Part shown: positions 26,939 through 39,200 of the stretch, one piece after another
Numbering within the stretch: position 1 is the stretch's first letter
Layout of the letters: every line of letters begins with the position of its first letter
Assembly: GCF_004193775.1 (NCBI RefSeq)
Contig: NC_041011.1
Location: forward strand, 44,957,167 to 45,021,166
Length of the DNA: 64,000 bases
Reading direction: 5' to 3'
Origin: Glycine soja
Taxonomy: Eukaryota; Streptophyta; Magnoliopsida; Fabales; Fabaceae
The notes under the pieces: generated by a model
Database searches by the model: none
Told to the model about the DNA's origin: nothing
Seen by the model: the letters and a program-made list of their open reading frames with translations, nothing else
Position numbers and translations under genes: made by a program

Positions 26939-27433
26939 CTGAATTTTCAGTTTTTTTTTTTACCAAAGAGGTGTAATTTTTTTTCGCTATTTTTCAAATG
27001 GAAGAATTATTTAAATTATTTTCTAAAATGAACAGGAGATATGATCTCTTTGAGTTAGAAGTTGTATTACCTTTTATTATTTTAATTTTTTAAATTGAAG
27101 TCGTAAAATTATAAATAATTATATAATTTTAGTGTAATTTTTTTTTACCAATTTAAAGTCATACCACCTACTACTATTTCAAAAAAAATTAGAACTTGAA
27201 AGTCATAATCTATTAAAAATAATATGTTACGACTTTAAAGTTATAAAAAAAAAACTTAAATAGTTTAAAGTTGTAAAAAAAAAAAGAAATTACACTAAAG
27301 TCGTAAACGACTTTAATTAAAAGAAATAGAGTGATACGGATGTTACAACTTATCAAAATAATTTAAATAAGACACCATTTAGAAAATAGCAGAAAAAATT
27401 TCATCGCATGGGTAAAAAAGCCTGAATTTTCAG
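26939..27433. mobile_element. foldback MITE flanked by 12-bp direct repeats
   Basis: The 12-base CTGAATTTTCAG occurs at 26939-26950 and again at 27422-27433. Between them the two halves are imperfect inverted repeats of roughly 215 bases each. The left begins T-run-ACC and contains CGCTATTTTTCAAATGG and GAAGTCGTAAAATT; the right, reverse-complemented, begins GCTTTTTTACCC and contains CTGCTATTTTCTAAATGG and AAAGTCGT. TTTAGTGTAATTT is found in both. Long inverted arms with a target duplication of about 9-12 bp suggest a Mutator-like MITE; the family is inferred. Confidence 0.6.
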
Positions 27434-29837
27434 CAAAAGGAAAACCGTACACGCAAATTATTACTACAACTCTACAAGTATAAAGGATACCTCAGCGTTC
27501 AGCACATATGTTAATATCAATATCACACACTGGTGCGCATTTAATTTAGTCTTTGTTCTCTCTTTGAACTTTCTATACCGATAAGAACAGGCTCTTGTCA
27601 ATGCTATTATAATATTGGTTAAGAATTTAAAGAAAAAATATTTATTATAAAATTTTTAGAAAAGTATAAAAAATTATGAATAATTTTTTAATCAATATTA
27701 AAAAACACTAATCAACATTTATCATAAAAATATCATAGCATTGGGACTTATTACAATAAATACATCAATTAAAGTGTTGTGTTATATTTAGGATGAGCTA
27801 TGCTAAGATCTTAAAAGCTAATGTATGTGTATTAAAACAATTTATTCCATATTTCTTACACAACAGTTATAATAATGAGACAGAGAAAATATGAATTGAA
27901 ATTAAATTAGTATGTGTATTAATTTGAATTCTTTCTGTCTAATCATAATTGTCATATAAGAAAAGAAATTGTCTTAATATAATTGTCATTTTAATTATTT
28001 AATGTAATTTTTTTACTTACATTCTTTATATATTTATGGTGTGCAAAATTTATAAATAAATTAATAATGATATAAGATTAATTTTAAAAAATTACTAATC
28101 TTTTTTTATCTATTTATTGTTATTTCTTGGTGTATAATGATAACTATTGTTTTGGAAAAAAAATATTAATTTATAAGTATTTAATTTAATTTAAAAGAAA
28201 TGACATTTTTTTGCTACTTTATAAAAATAACTTCAATTTCTGAATTGTTTTGTGAATTAAAGGTATACTTATATAATCCCAATCGTACAATAAATAATGT
28301 GTTAAGTCTTGTAATTTGTAAAACTTATCATGTTTTTATACTCATTAACTGTTACGAGATCATATATTTAACAATCCGTAAAAAAATATTTAACAATAAA
28401 TAAATAACTAAACCCCAATAAAGAAATCTCATAACAATTTAATGTTAGATTATTTTTATTAATTTAGACTTTATCTTTATGTAGTATAAAAGCCAAACTA
28501 TTAGTATAAATAATATTATAGTGGGAATACGCTAATAGAATAATATATTATTCTAATAATAAATAATATTAATATAGAATATATAGAGAGAGATGTATCA
28601 GGAGAGTTCTTTTTTTTTTTGACAAAAAGAGAGATTTTTTTAATAGTGAGAAATATTAACTATAAACTTGGAATATATATATATACATATAAATGAATGA
28701 TCAATATTAAAAAAAATTAGTAGTTAAATAACTACTTAAAAAAGTTAGTAGTAGGAGAAACTCTATTAAAAATGTTTAGCTAAATTTTTCAGCATAAATT
28801 AATTATAACAAAACCAGTTTGCACTTATGATATGGTAAAAAAAAATATTAAGCCGTTACTTAAAACCCATCTACCTATTAGGATCCTATATATTATTCTT
28901 AATAGTAGTTCAAAATATACACTAAAAAATATTACACAATTTTCACACCTTTAAAAAAATGAAAAAAGTCTTAGAAAATGCATTTAACCTTTCCTATAAA
29001 AAAACACTATAAGAACTACATAGAAATAATACTATCCTTAGCAGTTGTTTCATAGTTTTGAACATGAGCAACAGGCTGTAGGCATAAATTTCCTTACCAA
29101 CTCACCAGCAACAAAAACGAGTTTGTATAGATAATAATTTATTTATTTAAATTAAGGGTCTTTCATTTCCTGACATACTTAGTTATTTCCAAGGACTCGT
29201 ACGTGGTTTCTTGGTTAACTAAGTCAGAAAGAGAAAATATGAAGCAAGGTCACTTTGCTTCCCAACCTACTTACTAAAGAGCTCTGGAATTATGTCATGT
29301 CATGTCACTTCTTCCAAGTCCATTAAAATAATTGGTTTCTCTGTCTTATGGGTCACATGCCCGTACTATTGAACACATGAGTTACACTAAAAAAATAATT
29401 TCACAGTTTAAATTTCTTAACAAATTTTGAATACTTTTCTTAATTATTAACTACGTTTATTTGTTTAGTTTTTTCTTTTACTAATTTTAAAAAAAATATT
29501 AACTATGGAAAAAGCTAATGCCTTAAATTTTATCAATCTTAGTCGAAGTCCTTTGGTTAAAACTTAAGTCAAGTACTAGCTTCTATTTTAAGGATATATA
29601 TTAGTTAAGATATTAAAAGTACAAAGTATTGTTAAAAAAATTACAAGAATATATTTTGTTATTTTTAATAAGTTTTTCTATTGTTGATTCTCTATCTGTT
29701 TTATTAACAAAATCCAAAACTTAAAAAGGCATTGCATATTTGCATTGCCAACAATGTATCGTACTTGCAGGCTCCAGGTTCATAAATATGAATAATTTTC
29801 AAAAGTTATAATCTTAACAAATCAGATACAGTGGTGA

Positions 29838-30135
29838 AACTCGACGGCAAAAGCATCAATTTGGGATTTTTTTAAAAATTATTTATTAAAAGGGGTTAAT
29901 TTGAAATTATTTACCAAATGATCTATTTTTATTTGTATTGCACCGAAGATAGGAACGCAACTCAACCGAGAGCTGACAAGTGACATGAATTTGTTGTGCC
30001 AAAAACTTTACACAATAAATTGTTATATATGTAGTGGCGCAACCACTTTTAGACATGCTATGACAATATTGATTGCTTTGAACAACACGCGACCAGTTGA
30101 GAAGGTGTTTGCGTCATTACTATCGACGCAATACA
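29838..30135. repeat. diverged dispersed repeat, copy 1
   Basis: This segment is similar, in inverted orientation, to 31205-31527. Shared landmarks in order: GCAAAAGCATC, TTATTTATTAAAAGGGG, TTTTTATTTGTATT, CGCAACTCAACCG, AAGTGACATGAATTTGTTGT, GTGGCGCAACCA. The copies differ by many substitutions and small indels. It is less AT-rich than its flanks. Most likely both are old copies of one mobile or dispersed element (for example an LTR piece), but I cannot name it. Confidence 0.65.
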
Positions 30136-31204
30136 TACCTATATAAATCAGACATACTTTTTGTTACATTTCTGCATCTCTCCAGTTTTCTTTCCCTGAT
30201 ATTTTATAGATTATTTTAAACTTTTTATCTCTTTTGATCTATTTTTTATCTTTATTTCTAAATTTAATTTCAATAGTTTTTTTAAATATCAATAGTTATA
30301 AATAACCTTATCTTAATATAAATTATTTATCATAAATTTAAAATATAATTTACAAATTTAAAATATTTATTTATTATGAAATTTAATAATAATATAATTT
30401 TTATATTCAAAAATATTTATTTATTATAAATTTTAATTATATAAAATAAATAATTATTTTATATATTGGACAAACTAAAACATTAATTATCTATCTCTAA
30501 ATAACTAGCATTTAAGGTCAATTAATTATCCGTCCATATGTAATAATACATTTGTGTGAAAGCTCATTTTCTTTTGTATCTATAACAATATATAATAAGG
30601 ATAATTTAATTTGGTCTCCACACTTTGTCACGATTATTTTACTCCCATTAATTATTCTGAACACTATCCACTACTCTCTTTTTATCACTTTTTTTCTTCT
30701 CATTTTCTATTTATCTTTCTCTTTTATTGTATTTTATTTTATAAAAAATATAGAGACACAAACGTAATTTTCCCTAGCCTCTATAGAAATGAAATAAAAT
30801 TAAAAATAAAGTAAAAACGTGTTATGGGAAATCATGCATATACAAGGTAAAATTATATTTAACTTTTAATTTTATAACGTTAGTATTATATCTAACAATA
30901 AAAAAACAAATTGAAAAAATTGAGGGGGGCTAATGTGCCCCCTAAACATGCCGTACTCATTAAATATTTTAAATATACACATAATATCACCTATTTTAAT
31001 ATATGTAAGTGTCATTAGTAATAATAAAAAATATGAGCTAAAATTATTATGAGAGACATATCAAACTACAAGAGAGAGCAAGTTTGGGATGGAAGGGAGT
31101 AAAAATTACTTACCGGGAAAAAGGAAGAAGGAAGTTGTTGAAAGAGTGTTTGCTGCAAGTGAAGAAGTGGACAAACGATATACATTCTCACTTTATAAAT
31201 GGGG

Positions 31205-31527
31205 AAGGAGTAAGGAGTATTGCCCTAGGAGATTTGGCGCAACACACCCCTCACATGCGTACTTGCATCCTGTGCAGCACTTGCGCCCTACCCTGTGCCT
31301 ATGCTCACAAAAAATGGTTGCGCCACTGCATGCGTAGCAACCCATTACGCAAATTTTTTGACACAACAAATTCATGTCACTTATTAGCTCCCGGTTGAGT
31401 TGCGCCCCTGCCTTTGGCGTAATACAAATAAAAACAGATCCACCAGGAAATAGTTTCAAAACAGCCCCTTTTAATAAATAGTTTTTAAAAAGACCCCAAA
31501 GGATGCTTTTGCCCAAACTCGACATGT
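31205..31527. repeat. diverged dispersed repeat, copy 2 (inverted relative to copy 1)
   Basis: Reverse complement of the segment at 29838-30135, about 1.1 kb away, sharing the same ordered landmarks (AACTCAACCGGGAGCT, GTGACATGAATTTGTTGTG, GTGGCGCAACCAT). Open frames that cross it on both strands are best explained by its higher GC content and are not called as genes. The two copies could pair into an imperfect long stem. Confidence 0.65.
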
Positions 31528-34205
31528 GTACATCTCATGCATTCATTTCAGAAGATGTCCAATTCCGGTATATACGCAGGGGGCAATGAGATTTGTATTA
31601 TGTAAGTTAATTGCTTGCATTTATAGGAGATCTTATGGAAATTAATGCAATTGATTTAAAAGAGGTACAATGGTTTTATGGTAGCTGTAATATTCTGGTT
31701 GTGTTTGCTTTAGGATTTCATGATACCTAGTGGTTGGGTGGTGTATGTTTGAGCTAAAGATGGTTAGTGATGAAGGAAAAATTTCCAAGTTGCGATTGGG
31801 TGGGGGACGGGGGTTGTTGATCTTGGTACTTTGATTCAAGGTTAAGTTGTGTAATAAAAAAATCAAAACGCTAAATTAAACTATAATTTTTAAAAACAAG
31901 TTATTTAAAATAGTTGTAAAACTAAATTTACTTATCGTTTGAATTTAAATAGTGTACTATTTCCTCTAATTTAGTTTGGTGCACCAAAAAATAATCTAGA
32001 TTATTTTTAAAATTTAAAAATAAAAATATTTAACGTGTAATTTAAATGATACTACTATATACTATTTACGGGAGTAATTTTATATTTGCAACACTGCGTT
32101 TCAAGCATCAATGCATCATCATTCATCGTGACCAGCCAACCAACCAACCAATTACGTACTTTTCCATTGCTTTTAACCTTGTTCCAGACACTCAAACTAA
32201 ATTTGAATCACAAACTAATTACAAATTTTAGTTTGAAACAAATTAGTTATAATTAAAAAGGCAAGTAGAAATCTTCCCCATATTCATGTTATTGTGCAAG
32301 TAGTATTTGTTTGTTATATGGACTTACAAGTCACAACTTCTTTAATTATTTTCTCTTGCTTTAATTAGTTTCAATAAAACAATAATATCTACAAGTTAGA
32401 ACAGCAATGTTATATTTACACTGTTTCAAAGAACGTGAATACTATGGTTTATATTGATTGTGACGGGGAAGGGAAATTTGTTCAATAATTAATGGAGAAG
32501 AAGAAAGGAGGTACATAGGTTATGCAGTCGATGGGCTTCAGATCACTCAGTTTTGGGTTTGGTGGATATTCTTTGCTCGTCCTTACATCATAGGTTTAAA
32601 GCATTCTATATATGATTAAATTTGCAAATCAAAATCTAGGTTTTTGGTGTGCATTGACAGGAACAAGGTTACAACTTACAACTCATGCATGCTATCGAAA
32701 TTTCCTACAACTAGGACGACCCTGGTTGGTTAATTATCAAAGTCTAGGCCTTTAAGTTTTAACCAAACTCTCAAGTACATTACATAAACGATAGAAACAA
32801 CGTACTCAATGACACATGAATCTTAGTTGAGATGTTCCTGTGTTAACTGCAAGCTGTTCACAATTTAAAAAAAAAGCAAAAATTTAGAAATTCATAAGCA
32901 AGATTAACTAAATATTGAATAAATAAAAAATTAAAGCTCTTATCTATTTTCCCACTTTATCAATGTTTTATAGTGAAAAGCTAGTTTCTTTTAAGTGATA
33001 TATTTTTACTAATAATTACAATATCACTTTATTTTTTTTTGTTTTCAACTTTCCTATTAAAAAAGTTGTGAAAGAAATAACCAAACAATCCTTAAGAATA
33101 TGCTTCAATTTTTTTTATTTTCGTTTAATATATTTTTGCTAATAATTTAAAAACATCAATTTTTTTCATAATTTTTTATTTTAATAATTTTATGAAGAAA
33201 ACTCGGAAAACAATATTCTTTTTTATTTTTCAACATTTTTCACAAAAGTATGTAAACAAAAATGGTAAATACTATTAATATTTTTATATTATTAATCAAT
33301 AATATCAACTATATTTTTCATATTTTTCCTTTAGATGATGTTATAAGATGGTCATTTAGTGAATAGATGCAAAACAAAATTGCAACTTTATTAGTAAATT
33401 TTGAATGCATTACATGAATTTTTTAATTAAAGTAAAAAAATTAAAAGATAAAAATTTATAGTCAATTTAAATAATAAATAGAACAAAAATACATTACTTA
33501 CGAAGAAAATATTAAATTAAAAAATAAAAAAATCAAAATATAATGAAAAAAATAATATAAAAAATTCAAAAAATAAAAAATTCTTGTATTTATAAATTTA
33601 AATATTTTCAATTCAATTTTAATAAAAATGATAATATCTATAAGTTTTTAACATTATTTTCTATATAAATATTTTTAATCGAATATTGTCTGCCTTTTTT
33701 AATCCAACAATTCATTTTCTTGGGGCGTGGACCAAAGCCCAATGACCGCCTACATGGCTATCTACAGCCATTTTCAAAGCAAATGATAATTATACATCCC
33801 CTAATTGATAAATATAGCCCATTTATTCTTTCTTTTTTCAATATTTTTTCCCTAAATGTTCTAATTTGTTTCTGAATTCTGTCATTAATATTTTTTCCTA
33901 AACGCCCTAATTTATTACCCAAGCTTGAAAATTTTATTTTTTTGAATGTTAGGCTTGAAATTAATTAATTAAATATTCTTTATTCATATTCATATTTTCT
34001 TTCATTTCTTAAATTTCTTCCCTACAAGTTAATCAACAAATCTATTGTAGAAAATCGGTAAGATCATCATTCTATGGCATGATATATACATACAAATAAA
34101 AAAAAATAGATATACACACAATTAAAGAGAAAACAAGAAATTATAATTAGCAATGGGAATATCTATACCCGTACGTAATTAGTGAAGGAGGTGCATGTGC
34201 ATGTG

Positions 34206-36290
34206 CATGTAATGATTCTCTCTAGCTTGAGCAGCTTCAGAAATTCTAAATAACATCGTGGCCCTGAACACTGCCCTATCTGCTATCCAAGATACTGAGC
34301 CCTTTTGCGTTTTTGTATTGCAACTTCCTTCAATGAATTTGCATGAGTTGCTTCTTTAGAAGCTTCAATTTTTTTCTTCTCCCTCAAAGCTTCTTGTTCG
34401 GCTGCAATTGCTGTAAATGTATAGAAGAAATTATACACAAACTCAAAACAAAAGCATCCAATACACAATATTCAACGTGCCTAGCTAGCTAGCTATTGAA
34501 GACATTCATATGCATGAAATAATTAATAATATTTATATACCTTGCCAAGCACCACCATATCGACAAGGCCGTCTAAGTGACCTCCTCTTTCGTAGGAAAA
34601 GCGGAGGAATAAGTGAAGCTTTTGCTGGACAATTCTGACGCAAGAAATTAATTAAATCAACCACATTAAGTCATTGCACTCAGTTTAGTCACAATACCCC
34701 AACTTGGTTTATTACACCACGGCAATGAACATTCGCAAATTCACTCTCTTGGGACTAATGTGGCACTGTGTTACACTTTCAAAGATAAAAAATGATAGAT
34801 TATTTTTTTATATTCATACAAGAATATTTAAAAGCTATATATGGTTTTAGTTAATCCTTACAATATGTTCGTTTTATTGTTTTTAGCTCCTATAATTTTT
34901 TTATAGTTTTGATTCGTATATTTTTATTTTACAATTTTAATCCTTTGTCATTATTCACTGATGACAAATGTTAGAGAACAAATCTGATATTTGTCAAATA
35001 ATAAGATTAAATGAATATTTTTTTAATATAAAAGATACTTACATCAAAAGTTTTCAAATTTACATTAGAGACTAAAATGGTAAAACAAAATTTTATGAAG
35101 ATCAAAGCTATCCAATTTATTTTATAAAGATTAAAAGCGTCTAAGTCATATTTAAAAACCCTATTACAATTAGTCCTAAATATTTTCCATTTTCTGGCTA
35201 CAAAGAGATGGAAGTTACCTGGAAAACCCTAAGCAATGGCATGTTTTTGTTTCCGTTTTTTCATCCGATGTGTAGACACACCTTTCACAACTTCCTTGTT
35301 AGCAAGACCATGAGGAAACCGATCAGAAGCAGATTTTGCATTAGAATAAACATCTGGATAAAGATAAGAAGCCTTCTCCAAAGCATCAACAATCAACTCA
35401 AAATTTCCCTCAGAAACATGTTATTGAGACTCCTTATTCTTCTTATTAATATTATTGAACTTGCTGAGCCACTTTTCATCTTCAGAATCCATGTCATAGT
35501 TTGCACTACTCTTCCATGTGACAGCCCTAAAAAGCTGATCATCACCTTTTCGAGATATATAAACCTTTGGCCTATGAAAGGGAGCACTGTAAGTTTCTTC
35601 ATAGTCAGAGGCATCTCTAACACCAGGTATAGATATAGCTTTGGCATCACGAACTGCGAAATTACGACCAAAACAATCCTTATAAAGGGCCTTAAAGGCC
35701 TTCCAATCTTTATTACTAGCAAATTCAAGCCTCCACCCATTGTCCAAGAAGAAAAATCTTCGATTATTGTACTTTTTTGAAGTGGAGGACATCATAGATT
35801 TTTCTGAATTGAAAGTGCACCATGTCAATGCATCTTTCTTCACTGCAAGAAGCCAGTTTCTAGAGGAAGGTTCTTGTTCAAGGGTAGCAATTGCTCCTCT
35901 TACCCTGTGATATCTGTTGTCTGATTCTGCAGGAACCAATATATTTGCACAACAGTGAGACTGGCACAAATTAATCTTCGTCTTTTGAAGAATACGCTTT
36001 TGAATTAGGGTTTGCTGCAGTGGCGAAACTGTTAGCCAAACTTGCAAGTTCCTCTGCAGATGCAGCAATGACAATTATAATTTTCTTTTGTCTACAACTG
36101 CTATTTAAACCAGAAGCCAATGCTCCATTTAAACCAGTAGTGATCTCTTGAATGCTTTTATAGTTCCTTTTTTTTATTTTTTTATATTGTCCATTTTGAC
36201 CATGTAAACTGGAACTTCTGATAGATGCATCTTTGACTTCAATAGCCTCAACAGGCACATTTGCTGGAGTATACACCAGAAAAAGCTAAC
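34206..36290 (-). pseudogene. enhancer-of-polycomb-like gene remnant (broken, 5'-truncated)
   Basis: Minus-strand pieces match, from memory, plant enhancer-of-polycomb-like proteins, chromatin factors linked to NuA4-type acetyltransferase complexes. Landmarks: CCANILV, NWLLAVKKDALTW, FFLDNGWRLEF, DWKAFKALYKDC, NYDMDSEDEKWL, NFELIVDALEKA, then FLRKRRSLRR and AIQKRKRAQYL in separate downstream exons. The frame is broken: a TAA stop (35421-35423) falls between WLSKF and NFELIVD; a frameshift near 35229-35245 separates KKRKQK from LLRVFQ; a further shift after KRAQYL (about 34290) precedes RISEAAQ. Another frame change near 35975-36010 could be a lost splice site. Introns survive (exons about 35217 and up, 34634-34541, 34410-34206), so it is not a processed copy. 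The normal N-terminus is missing beyond about 36290. It cannot make a full protein. Confidence 0.8.
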
Positions 36291-39200
36291 GTCGCCCCAT
36301 CAATTTTTTTATATAATATTATAATTTGATAATGTTAATGTGAGCCTGAAAAATTGTTTATGTTCAGTCGAATGGTATGATAAAATCTAAAGAAGGATAA
36401 GTTATGAACATAAAAAGGAAATAATTACCTTTTCTAAAACATAATATTTGGCAAGAGTAATCCTGACATCAATTTTTTGTGTCCTGAGCAAACCAAATAA
36501 ATTATCTATTCATAGTTATTGAAATGTTATTCATCTTAAATTTTTGTTGTTGTAAAACTCATTAATAATCTATTTATAATCAAAATTATTTAAAGTATAA
36601 ATAACATAAATAATTAATATTATTCTAAAAATTATCAATGATACCATAAATAATTAATAATCCATGTAAAATCATTTACATTTATAGTAAAACAAAATTA
36701 ATTAATCTACCTTGTGACATAATATATCACAAATAAAATTTTAACATTTTTAATTTTGATAAACTCTTTTAGAATAAGTGAAAAAGTTAAAATTCTATTT
36801 GTGATCTATTATGTCACAATGTGGATTAAATAAATTTGTTTTATTTTAAATGATTTTGTATGAATTATTAGCTATTCATATTATCATTAATAATAACTTA
36901 TAGAATAATATTAATTATCAATGTTATTGTCGCTTTAAATAATATTGATTATGAATGAATCATTAATGAGTTTTGTAAAAAAAAAATTCAAAATAATTAT
37001 GAGACAATTTTTTGGTTTGATCAAGACACCAAAAATTTCAGGAACCACTCTAATCTTATGTTATACAACATATATGGAGACACTTGAGAATTTTACATTG
37101 AGATGAGAAGAAACTTGAGAGAAGTTTCAATTTTATTATTTAGGAAAATATTCTTTTGTCTTTTAATAATTATAAAAAGATCACATTTTTGTTTTTAAAT
37201 ATTAGTGCATGAAAAGTAAAAAAAATTGTTATATGTTGATGGTTTATTTTATTTAACATTATATAACATAATGGAAGTAAAATATTTTTCATGAATGAGA
37301 TTTTATTTATGAAAATGATACCTTTCATAATGGAATGGGACTATAATTTTCACCTTTAAACATTTAAGAATGTATCGAACACAACATCGACCTATCATGA
37401 ATACATCCCAAAGTTATCATCTATCCTCTTAAAGCATAAAATGCAATGGTTTTTTTATTAGGCAACAAATTAATCAATAACAAATCTAGATAATAAGTCT
37501 CTATGCGACGTGAAGTTAGTTAAAAATTATTTTAACACTTAAGAGAAGAGAAATTAAAAATTAATTAAAAAATAAAAAATAAAACTTCGTATGTTAGAAT
37601 TTAAAAAATATAGGTAGTTGCCAAAATTAAATTTAAGATGAGTAAAGACATGAAATGTGATAAAATGCTTGACATGTAAAGAAATATATATGTTTCTATG
37701 TTACTAATGTTATGTCGTGTTTAAAGCTTTATGTGTCTTATATTGATATGACATATTTAATGTTGTTTTGTGTGCACGAGACACTCACTCAGATATATTC
37801 TCATTAGTTTATTCTAAATTCTAAATGTTTTAAGCAGGCTTTGGGAGAAAAAAGAAAGAAAGAAAGGAAGCATAACCATGCATTTATTCCTTATTTGATG
37901 ATTTAATTTGTATTAGGACATTTTTAGTGTTTACTTTAAGGATTTGAAATGTACCTTGGATACTAAGGATTGGGTTTGTTTTTATTTAAATGTATGAAGT
38001 TTATTTAAGTTCATTATGAATTTCTTTTATTTCACAAAGTATTGTTTATCCTCTAGCTAGCTAGGGTGTTACACTTCACCATCATGTGCTCTGGTTTCTA
38101 CATTTTTCTCCTTACTTTGTAGCTTGAGTTTTATGCTCCTTCATCCTTTACGCATTACACACAATATACATTTTTCCATTATTTTTATTGACATTTGTAT
38201 CCTAATGGCAAGTAAATCAAGCAAATAAATGCTAAGTTGTTAAAACTACGATATGTGATTTGTTGCCAATGGCAAGATGTGACAATGGTAAACAAGAAAT
38301 GGTGATAAGTGAATTTGCATTGCATCCATTAACATGATCAATAATCATGTAAGAAGTTGTAGAAGGAGAGAAACATGCATGGTAATTAATTTGTCTGAGA
38401 TGGACATGGTTGATGAGTCTGAGGTAAACTATTGGCATATGGATGATTGGAATTGAGTTGCAGTATGAAGAGTTTTAGACTTTGTGTGCTTAATGGGCTA
38501 AGATCCAAGTTCTCCTAAGGTTAGATTGTGCTAAAAAGTGCACTTGCAAAAAACATTTATAAGAGTTGACAATAATGTATATATTAAATGCATGCCCAAT
38601 GCGATGGTGTTGATCGATGGTATTTATAAGAGTCAAGGTTGAGTTCGATTCCCTAATATGAGACATAAAAAAGCCTCTTAAGGGCAAGGATGCCCTATCT
38701 TGGTGTAGCCGCAGGATAACCTTGCTATATGACAATGTACAATCTACTATTCATGAGTGTATCTTAGGCATCTTGCATATGGACATTGGCTTTGGTCATG
38801 GATCATATCATAAGGGTGAGACGTTTTGGTTTGAAATATATAGCCCATAATACAAGTTAGACCTTAAGCTCAACCGTCCATTAACAATAATGATTAAGAC
38901 TTTGATATTATTTTTTTTACAGTTTTTTTTACAAACAAATAGAAAAACATGAAACCCAATTACTTAAATTAAATCAAATTAACATAAATTTGATTCAGTT
39001 TAGGTTAAGTGCGTAATAAATTTTCACTTAAACTATTTAACTCATCTTATATTATTATTATTATATAATTGATTTAGCTTTCGTATTCCCCTGAATTTGA
39101 CCTAATATTATAGTCTATGAATAATCTTATTTAATACCACATCATTACTATCTTCCAATTAAACATAAATTGAGATACACAACTATTTTGTATTCCTTAA

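Larger units (their letters stand above)
22360..34205. other. long gene-free AT-rich intergenic region
   Basis: Nearly 12 kb upstream of the ABCG gene with no open frame I would call a gene; short ORFs here are AT-rich noise. The first hundred bases or so form the ABCG promoter and leader, where a TAAATAAAT stretch (minus strand, near 22431-22439) is a weak TATA candidate. Remnants of mobile elements inside are listed separately. Confidence 0.6.

Noticed and set aside
31084..31525. Overlapping ORFs on both strands with Cys/His-rich peptides
   Set aside because: They lie across a dispersed repeat found again at 29838-30135 in another reading context; no domain or conserved start.
35208..35780. 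190-residue plus-strand ORF
   Set aside because: It is antisense to the enhancer-of-polycomb-like remnant, whose minus-strand frames carry the recognisable motifs.
38636..38652. tRNA gene
   Set aside because: A B-box-like word is present, but no acceptor stem or anticodon arm can be formed.
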